Assembly: GCA_963693285.1 (NCBI GenBank)
Contig: OY848930.1
Coordinates: forward strand, 1,550,001 to 1,614,000
Length of the DNA: 64,000 nucleotides
Direction: 5' to 3'
Source: Xestospongia muta
Taxonomy: Eukaryota; Porifera; Demospongiae; Haplosclerida; Petrosiidae
This document shows positions 52,092 to 64,000 of the stretch, piece after piece; the first letter of the stretch is position 1, and every line of letters begins with the position of its first letter. The position numbers and the translations under genes are program-made. Below the pieces are notes generated by a model that made no database searches, was not told the DNA's origin, and saw only the letters and a program-made list of their open reading frames with translations.

Positions 52092-52982
52092 CTTAATACT
52101 TTATCTTCTAAATGAGATTATATGAAGCTCACAAATATAACATAGTCAAGTGTTGTTTTCGAATTGCAAGCCTCTTTCAACAATATACATAGCAGCTAGT
52201 CTTATTGCATTGCTTGTTATAATAAACACAACTGTTTACTCCCAAACTGAAACATAAGCATAAATTATTCTAAACTGTCTATTGAAATAGTAAATATATG
52301 CTAGTATATTGAAAAAACATAATCTATTACGATAAGACTATTGATAGTTAGCATATTGACTATAATTTGATAATGTATAAGTGTTGAACTCAGTATACAC
52401 ACAACATTATAGAACAAAGGTTACAAGAAACAAAGAGTAACCAACTACTTGAAGGATGTAACTAGAGCCTCAGAATTAAACCACAGCATTGGTCCCTCTC
52501 AAAAGGAATGGGTTATTCCCTACACTTACTTTACTATACTTATTCAAAATTCATTGAGCTTGTTAACATCACAGCAAGATATAAAAGACAGTATATCCTC
52601 ACAATACAGTAACAATAACAATAAGATGGGATTGGAAAAACAAGTTATGAAGTACATTCAAAAAACAACAGAATTAGATGCTTTGTACTTTAATAATACT
52701 ATTAAACAGAGTCTGCTATAATACCATAATACTGTACACACTTCTATAGATCTTTACTAACATAGAGTTTATTCAATCATCTATAGCAATTGAATAGCTT
52801 TGAAATTATAGTTTCAGTTTGAAATCCCATAATGAAAACAAATGCTTTGATAGAATAAAGATCAACAAAACATTTGTAAATAAGATTAATATATGATACC
52901 CACAATCAAAACAAAAATTACTTATTATTCACAAAGTAGATTATACCTTGTGTTACTTTTTACCAACACGTATTAAGTAGCT
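52092..52982. other. Spacer upstream of the receptor gene
   Basis: 52100-52650 is another copy of the transporter upstream flank. It contains a short insert at about 52436-52464 that copies transporter coding sequence (see findings). The rest, up to 52982, should include the promoter of the receptor gene; no clear TATA box was identified. Confidence 0.6.
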
Positions 52983-55900
52983 ATGACAAGATTAAAGATG
53001 ATAGCAATGTACAGTTTGCTACTGTTACTATTGTTACAACAAGGACATGGTGGACATGGAAGTGTACCAAACAACAGACCTAGTAAAGGTTAGTTATGCT
53101 ACTATCAATAGACATGGATGCCCACTGCTATTTATTGGTAAGCAGGTGTCCAACTGTATATGGCCTATGAGTTGAAAATTATATCAAACTATTCAATGAT
53201 AAATGGCAGTCAGTTCTATGATGTTGATATAAATAAAAATGGTATTAATGATGCCTTGTGGTGCCAGAGTGCTAATAATAGCTCTGACATTGGATGGTGG
53301 TTTTATCCAAATGGTACTCAAGTGCTTCCAGGAAAACTTGGTGATACTTCTGCACCAAAACCTGTATATTCTAATAGATCAGTGGGTCAGATAGCACTAG
53401 CTAGAAGAGATGGACTATCTAAGAATGAGGGATTATATATTTGTCTTATTCCTGATGAAAATGGGGTAAACCAGACATTAGTGGTTGGTGCATATACTGA
53501 TTCAAACTATACAAATAATGGTTAGTGAATTAAGCAAACTCATAATTTTGATTATTTTAACATTGTAGATGGTCCGGATGCAGATTCTTCAATGAAATTC
53601 ACATTGATTTCTGCAAGAGATTCTAATCCTCCTGTATTTACTCTTACCTTTAATGTTACAGATGGACCTCCTACTGATGTCACTTGTGTGGTTAACCTCA
53701 ATTCAATTAATTATGATCTCTCTCGTTCAGTGTTAAATGGACCAGGATCTATTACACAGGTGACAGTAACAGTGAGGATGAGACAAACTGGTACCTACCA
53801 GTGTACTGTCTCTAATGCCAGAGTTGATGCTGGTACCATCTATAGTGTAACTCCTATGAATAGCACTTCAACACTGTTTATACAAGGTTAGCTTAGGAGT
53901 TGTGAATGTGATGCAGTTTTTCTAATTTTTTTCCAGTTACAAATGCCTCTACAAATCTCTCTGCCACAAGATTAAACACAGGTCTTACTCATGTAAAACT
54001 TTCTTGGTCAAGTATGTCAGAAAACAATGAATTTGAAATATTCTATAATCTTTATGACACTCAAACTATTAAGAGTGCAGGAACTACTACTAATACCCAA
54101 TTTAATATAACATCTGGATTATTTTTTAATCAAACCTACAAGTTCTTTATAGTAGCATATGACAATGGAGATATTGTGACACTACCTAGTGAGCGAAGCA
54201 ATGCTACAATTCTATCATTGAGTAAGTGCTGCATTATAGTCATATAAATTTCTAAAATCTATAATTTTCAGCTAATCCCTCTGTTCACAACTTCACAGCT
54301 ATCACAACAATTTTTGGTATAGAAATATTGTGGATTCCACCATCTTTTTTGCCAACCACTTATGAAGTTTCCTATCAATGTCATAGGCAGTGTGAAGGAA
54401 CAACACTTACTCTCTCAATGAAAACATCAAATCCATATTACAACTTAACAAATATTAATCCTGGTAGTTACTGCAATATTACTATATATGGTCTGTATGG
54501 TAATGACAGTGTAAATCTTACTTCTGAAAGTATGATTACTCCTTCAATTGGTAAATTACTATATCATAAAAATTCTACATATTTTCATTATTATTTTATT
54601 ACACAGCACCTACCTCATCTGTCAGTAATGTTATAATCTCATCAATAGAGGCGAGATCAATGAGAGTATCATGGCATGACATCCTTTGCTCAGGACAGAA
54701 TGGACCCATCATTGGTTACTTGCTCCAATACAATAACTCAACATTCAGTGAGACTGTTAACATCACTGGAGAAGAAAACAGAGAGTATATGCTTACACAA
54801 CTCACACCATACACTAACTACACAATAACAATAACAGCATACAATGATGGTGGGACTGGACCAACAAGTCATGAAGTAATACAACAGACACTTGAATCAG
54901 GTATATGTTAGTTAAAATGACTCTTTGATTATGTAAATAAACAGAACCTGGAGTAGTCACTGATTTTATGCCAAATTGTACAAGTATATTTACTATTACT
55001 ATTGCATGGAAAGAACCCACAGAACCCAATGGGATCATTACAACATATGAGATATACTATGAAACATCTAATGGCCTTCACAAATATATAAATACCAACA
55101 AAACCCACTACATCATAGAGGACTTATTACCTCATACTAACTATACCATTGGAGTTAGAGCATATACTATAACAGGCCCAGGAGAATGGAGTAATATATC
55201 TACTACTACCAGTAACATACGTAAGAACCAATCTTTAATAACCATATTTAAATTGTGTCTTTTTTTTAGCAACTGTATCATACTTCATTGTTGCCAAGTT
55301 AAATGACACTGCAGTACATATTATATGGCAAGCTGTTAATATTTCAGGCATAAATCATTCCTACATTCTCTATTATTCAAATCAAAATGGTACATGCTGG
55401 AGTTCTTTTTCAGAAACTACTAGCAACATTGTCATTAGTGGACTAGACCCTGTCTTAAAGTATAAGTTTAGATTAGCAATGATTATATTACTCTGTGGAA
55501 TAGAGTATGAAAGAGAAAGAGTAGATGCTACTTTAATAGGTACATTGTGTCAATAATGCATTACTTGTTATTCAATACATATTGAAAATTGTATAGGACA
55601 AATGTCACAACCACCAATTATAAGTGCTTGTTCAGGGCAAACGCAACAACCAACAATTAACTCAACCTCAGCATTGTCTTTTGATGATATATTAATATTT
55701 GTACTAGCTGGTGCATTGGGAATAAGTCTCATAGTTATAGCAGTATTAATACTGGTCTTATGTGTCTTACTGAAGAAGAGGAAATCAAAGTAGGTCACAG
55801 AGAGGTACTTAGTCTTGATTTGAGAATTTACAATTATGATATTTTTGGTATTTCTATTTATGCAGCAATAATATCAATATTTCACGTCTTTCTCCTGTTG

Positions 55901-56043
55901 AAGAATTCAATCTAAAACTACCTGAAGATACTAGCAATAAGCAGGAAGTATATTATGTGTCTGTTCCTGATATCGAACCCAAAATAGAAAACGAGCATTT
56001 TTATGACACTGTTGATGAACAAGAATACACTACCATGAAATAG
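52983..56043 (+). CDS. Type I receptor: 2 Ig-like + 5 FN3 domains, TM, tyrosine-motif tail (10 exons, 857 aa)
   Basis: Exons: 52983-53088, 53146-53520, 53569-53886, 53937-54221, 54272-54550, 54607-54900, 54945-55220, 55270-55539, 55597-55789, 55866-56043 (2,574 nt, in frame). Exon 1 encodes a signal peptide (MYSLLLLLLLQQG). Exon 2 looks Ig V-like (LWCQS, WWFYPNG, GLYICLIP) and exon 3 Ig-like (VTCVVN, GTYQCTVSN). Exons 4-8 each hold one fibronectin III domain, for example ILCSGQNGPIIGYLLQYN. Exons 2-8 are all phase 1-1, which suits domain shuffling. Exon 9 has the membrane helix (ILIFVLAGALGISLIVIAVL) and a basic stop-transfer KKRKSK. The tail has VYYVSV (ITIM-like VxYxxV), FYDTV and YTTM (YxxM, the PI3K p85 type). 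Many N-glycosylation sequons. I infer a cell-surface adhesion or recognition receptor; the ligand is unknown. Confidence 0.85.
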
Positions 56044-56050
56044 CTTGATA

Positions 56051-56267
56051 GATTGAGTGTTACTATTAATAGATTAGTGAGTGTTATAATACAACTGTTA
56101 ATGACTTAGTGATTGAGTGTTACTATTAATAGATTAGTGCATAGATGATGTATGTGTTCTATAAACACAAAAATTAATGAACTAATGATTGAGTGTTACT
56201 ATTAATAGATTGTATTTTTACGTTATGTATTCTTGACCTGCTGATTGAGTGTTACTATTAATAGATT
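56051..56267. repeat. Interspersed direct repeats with palindromic core in the receptor 3' flank
   Basis: GATTGAGTGTTACTATTAAT, followed by AGATT, recurs at 56051, 56111, 56187 and 56243, just after the receptor stop codon, and again from about 56716 with a slight change. The core CTATTAATAG is a perfect palindrome. The related string ACTATTAAT also appears at about 57085 and TTACTATTAATAGGAT at about 59270. Confidence 0.8.
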
Positions 56268-56947
56268 ATGTATTCTATAAACAAAGTGTCTAGGTAGCTG
56301 CTAGCTATAAATTAATGTGAATTTAATATAACAAGGTTCTGAAGTTCAAGGTTAGGGTCTAGAGATTAATATTAAATTCAAATTATATTCTAAGCTGAAC
56401 TAGACTGCCCAGACACAATGTCAGCTCTATAAAATGCAGCATACTGACACAATGGACTTCAAAGACCTCCCACAAGAGATTCGTTTATCTAGTTGAAATC
56501 TAATATGTAACTTTGTGGTGAAGATTAAAATAATGAAGATATCGAGTGATTGGTAAGTATTCATGTATTGTTCATCAGATGATTTACTCTGTTTGAACAA
56601 AAATATATCAGTATTCTACAACTTACTGAGCTCTCAGGCAGTAAGAATCTTCAATGAATTCTCCAGATAAACAAACAGAAGAGAATATGAACATTTAAAA
56701 TTAAAATTATTATATTGTTGAGTGTTACTATTAATAGATTACTTAGTATACGGAGGTATACGTACTTCATAAATACAACAATTTGTGATGAACTGATGAT
56801 GTAATATATACTATTGCATCAAAGTTTCGTAAAACACATGGTTATAAATTAAGTGCTTTTAAACAGCTGATATCAGCGCAATCCTGATTGATTAGTGAGC
56901 AATAGGAGAGACAACAGACTGATCTATAAAGATACCACAAGAACAAG
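56268..56947. other. Spacer between the receptor gene and EIF6
   Basis: No coding sequence recognised. It has one more copy of the 25-bp repeat (about 56716-56740) and the presumed EIF6 promoter just before 56948. Confidence 0.6.
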
Positions 56948-58747
56948 ATGGCCGTGAGAGTCCAATTCGAAGGAAACAATGAAGTTGGAGTATTTTCCAC
57001 GTTAACAAATACTTACTGTTTGGTAGCCATTGGTGGCTCTCAAAACTTTTACAGGTAGGATAAGAGTTATCTGTGCTCGTGCCTTTACTATTAATCGATA
57101 GTGTTTTTGAAGGAGAATTGTCAGAAGCAATACCTGTTGTTCACGCATCTATTGCAGGATGTCGAATTGTTGGACGTCTCTGTGTTGGTAAGGTCACTAG
57201 ATATCTCTACTATAGGACATGTATAGTTACCTCACAATGTGTCTATTGAACTGAAGAATGAGAGTAAATAACTATTGGTTCCATTAATGAAACAAACTTA
57301 TCATTGAAGCTAGAATGGCAAATAAAATATAAAATACTTTATACTATAATAATAACTACACATTGAACTTAATAACTAGAGTAGGACTCAAAGACTTGAC
57401 AGACTAGTTGTGTGATATTTTAGTTTAATTTACTGAATATTTAACTCTTTACTATCTAGGTAATCGTCATGGTCTACTTGTTCCTAATACAACAACAGAT
57501 CAGGTACACTATACCAATATTAGGATAATATAGTAGTATTTGATGGTATTGTCTTTAGGAATTACAGCATTTACGTAATGCTTTACCTAATGAAGTCAAG
57601 ATACAAAGAGTGGAAGAGAGATTGTCTGCTTTGGGTAATGTAATATCATGTAATGATTATGTGGCTCTAGTACATCCTGATCTGGATAGAGTGAGTAATG
57701 GATGGATGGTCAAAGAAATAGATGGACAGATAGATGTTTAAATGGATGGATCGATGAATAGCTGGATGGAGTGGTTGATAAAATGGATGTTAGTTTAGTT
57801 GATAGGTATCGTAAGAGATCACATATTCCCTTTGCTGTAGGAGACAGAGGAAATATTAGCAGATACTCTTCAAGTGGAGGTGTTTCGTCAGACTGTAGCA
57901 GGAAATGTGTTAGTAGGAACATATTGTAGCTTTAGTAATAGAGGAGGACTGGTATGTACCATCAACACACCAATACATATGTATCACTAACACACCAATA
58001 CATATGTATCATTAACCACTATGTATACATGTACATATACCACTATATGTAGATGTACCATTAACCACTACACATAATATATCCCAATATGTACATGTAC
58101 CAGTTATGTTGGTCCCATGCTGTATTGTGTATTAGGTTCATCCAAAGACTAAGATTCAAGATCAGGATGAATTATCATCACTTCTTCAAGTCCCATTAGT
58201 GGTGAGTATACCCCTAGTATTAGTAAACATAAAAGATGTGACCACACCCAAACTCCACTCTATTCTAATTAATACACACTAGTTGAACTCAAATTGTTTA
58301 TATTTACAAGTCAATAACTAAAAGTAGTACAATCTGTTTTATTCATATTCAATTATGTCATACCTTCTATGTAACTAATACTGCACTAACATATCTTTCT
58401 GTATAGGCTGGTACTATAAATCGTGGCAGTGATGTTATAGGAGCTGGTATGGTAGTTAATGATTGGAGTGCATTTTGTGGTCTAGATACTACAAGTACTG
58501 AACTATCTGTAATAGAAAGTGTCTTCAAACTTGGTGACCAACAGCCATCGGCCATTGTCTCCGACATGAGAGAATCTTTAGTTGAAACGTGAGCACTACC
58601 AGTACATATAGTTAATGCAGTAACAAGTACATGTAAATTATATTGAATAACACTTACTCCCACTGTGAGAGAACATAGTCCCTGCAATAAGACATGGCTA
58701 TTATGATGTTGTCATAACTGGTTATTTTATTTTATAGGGTAGCTTAG
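56948..58747 (+). CDS. EIF6: Translation initiation factor 6 (8 exons, 245 aa)
   Basis: Exons: 56948-57054, 57102-57187, 57460-57503, 57559-57690, 57841-57951, 58136-58201, 58407-58588, 58738-58747, giving 738 nt = 245 aa, the same length as human eIF6. The start [17 protein letters not shown] and the blocks [67 protein letters not shown] and [18 protein letters not shown] are unmistakable. eIF6 binds the 60S ribosomal subunit, blocks premature joining with 40S and is needed for 60S biogenesis in the nucleolus. The last exon codes only three residues after the split codon. An AATAAA signal lies at 58859-58864. Converges tail-to-tail with PYROXD1, 221 bp between stop codons. Confidence 0.98.
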
Positions 58748-58968
58748 CAGTGATGTATCATTATCAGTAATAAATCAAGTGTTTCTCTCTTCTTTACACC
58801 CGTACTTACAAGATGTTCATATCTATTTGATTTTAGTCAGACTATCCTTTTTTTCTAAAATAAATTATTTATATTGCACAAAATGGTTAAGTCTTTGTTA
58901 AAAAAATGTTCCCATAAAATTTAAATTTTAAGATTTTTCTATGAAAATTGATTTTATATAGCCGGTAT
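58748..58968. terminator. Convergent 3' flank of EIF6 and PYROXD1
   Basis: It lies between the two stop codons. AATAAA on the plus strand at 58859-58864 is the likely EIF6 polyadenylation signal. Transcripts of the two genes probably meet or overlap here. Confidence 0.6.
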
Positions 58969-63456
<4,488 letters not shown>

Positions 63457-63527
63457 CCAGAAAATGGGCGTGGTTTTATTCGAGTCACACCCACTTAAAA
63501 TAAGGAGGTGTGATCGGTGAAGTGATT
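63457..63527. promoter_or_regulatory. 71-bp bidirectional promoter between PYROXD1 and HSBP1
   Basis: The two start codons face away from each other with only 71 bp between them, so the core promoters and 5' UTRs must overlap or extend into the coding exons. It contains the inverted pair TCACACCC (63484-63491) and GGTGTGA (63507-63513), which could be a shared factor site. No TATA box is seen. Confidence 0.6.
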
Positions 63528-63783
63528 ATGTCTTCTGGAGAACAAACCGACCAAGGAGGTGCCCAACAAAGCCAGGATCCTCCTCAGCAAACACCTGATG
63601 AGTTAGCTAAATTTGTGAGTTCTTTATTACTCGATAAACACATATCATAGAGTTATATTTTTACAGGTTGAAACATTACTTGGAGACATGGTGAGTATGT
63701 TGACATGTTATTTTGTGTTTTACTTGATTTTGTTGTATAGCAAAGTAAATTTCAACAAATGAGTGAGCAGATTATAGGAAGAC
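63528..63783 (+). CDS. HSBP1: Heat shock factor-binding protein 1, 5' part (continues past the window)
   Basis: Exons 63528-63614, 63667-63690 and 63741-63783 encode MSSGEQTDQGG, a Gln/Pro-rich start, then the coiled coil DELAKFVETLLGDMQSKFQ and QMSEQIIGR, matching the start of HSBP1 (human has [22 protein letters not shown]-type sequence). HSBP1 is a small hexameric/trimeric coiled-coil protein that binds heat-shock factor 1 trimers and helps assemble the WASH complex. The first two introns are GT-AG. The third begins ATATCCTTT after GGA AGA C, the signature of a U12-type AT-AC intron. The next exon, expected to encode a (I/L)DDM-type continuation, is not found before 64000. Head-to-head with PYROXD1. 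Confidence 0.9.
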
Positions 63784-63872
63784 ATATCCTTTGTAATACA
63801 TATGCTGTAATTACATGTAGTGGAATACCCTAAACCTCAAACCCTTGAAGGCTCATTAGAAATATGATTTAC

Positions 63873-64000
63873 AGTACTTACCACAGTGACCTAGGATAGC
63901 TATCATTAGTAATCTAGACTAGTAAACATCAGTACTTACCACAGTGACTTAGGATAGCTACCATTAGTAAGCTCTAGACTAGTAAACATCAGTACTTACT
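63873..64000. repeat. Tandem repeat of 57-60 bp, at least two units
   Basis: Units starting CAGTACTTACCACAGTGAC at 63873 and 63930, with a third start at 63990 cut by the window end. The copies differ by a few substitutions and a 3-bp indel. It lies within the presumed third HSBP1 intron. Confidence 0.85.

Noticed and set aside
52449..52721. A 90-codon open frame before the receptor gene
   Set aside because: It lies in a duplicated non-coding flank of the transporter array, is not open in the other flank copies and shows no domain.

Overview
The window looks like a piece of a compact, AT-rich early-branching animal genome, most likely a demosponge such as Amphimedon (organism inferred from gene content and style, not proven). 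The reasons are many tiny introns (often 44-60 nt), clear animal orthologues (EIF6, PYROXD1, HSBP1, RNF213), and an ankyrin/GTPase/death-domain protein plus an Ig/FN3 receptor of the kind common in sponges. All gene models below were spliced by hand from the sequence. Reading frame was carried across every junction, and the complete spliced models come out in frame.

Layout. (1) 154-8697, minus: a 12-exon gene for a 1,069-aa ankyrin-repeat / Roc-like GTPase / death-domain protein. Its start codon lies in the target-site duplication of a 503-bp foldback transposon (8698-9200). (2) 9209-10662: divergent intergenic space. (3) 10663-41288, plus: a 65-coding-exon RNF213-like giant AAA protein of about 5,748 aa. 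It has a recent 1.8-kb intragenic tandem duplication, a degraded Ty3/Gypsy fragment in an intron, and no visible RING or RZ finger. (4) 41.3-52.7 kb: a minus-strand tandem array of three intronless POT/SLC15-like transporters (42243-43787, 47562-49085, 50568-52091). A 3'-end relic of a fourth copy, an eIF3g RRM pseudogene and a broken ankyrin gene lie among the copies. (5) 52983-56043, plus: a type I receptor with two Ig-like and five FN3 domains and a tyrosine-motif tail. (6) 56948-58747, plus: EIF6, exactly 245 aa. (7) 58969-63456, minus: PYROXD1 (594 aa, 15 exons) with an added Ser/Thr-rich minisatellite-coded stretch and two huge intronic microsatellites. (8) 63528 to the end, plus: HSBP1, truncated by the window edge after an apparent U12 AT-AC type 5' splice site, head-to-head with PYROXD1 over 71 bp.

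How the genes relate. The first two genes are divergent, about 2 kb apart between start codons. Both families are linked to innate immunity or cell death elsewhere, and a receptor with ITIM-like and YxxM motifs lies 12 kb further on. A functional link between them is inference only. EIF6 (ribosome biogenesis), PYROXD1 (redox protection of the tRNA ligase complex) and HSBP1 (heat-shock factor regulation / WASH complex assembly) are ordinary housekeeping genes packed tail-to-tail and head-to-head.
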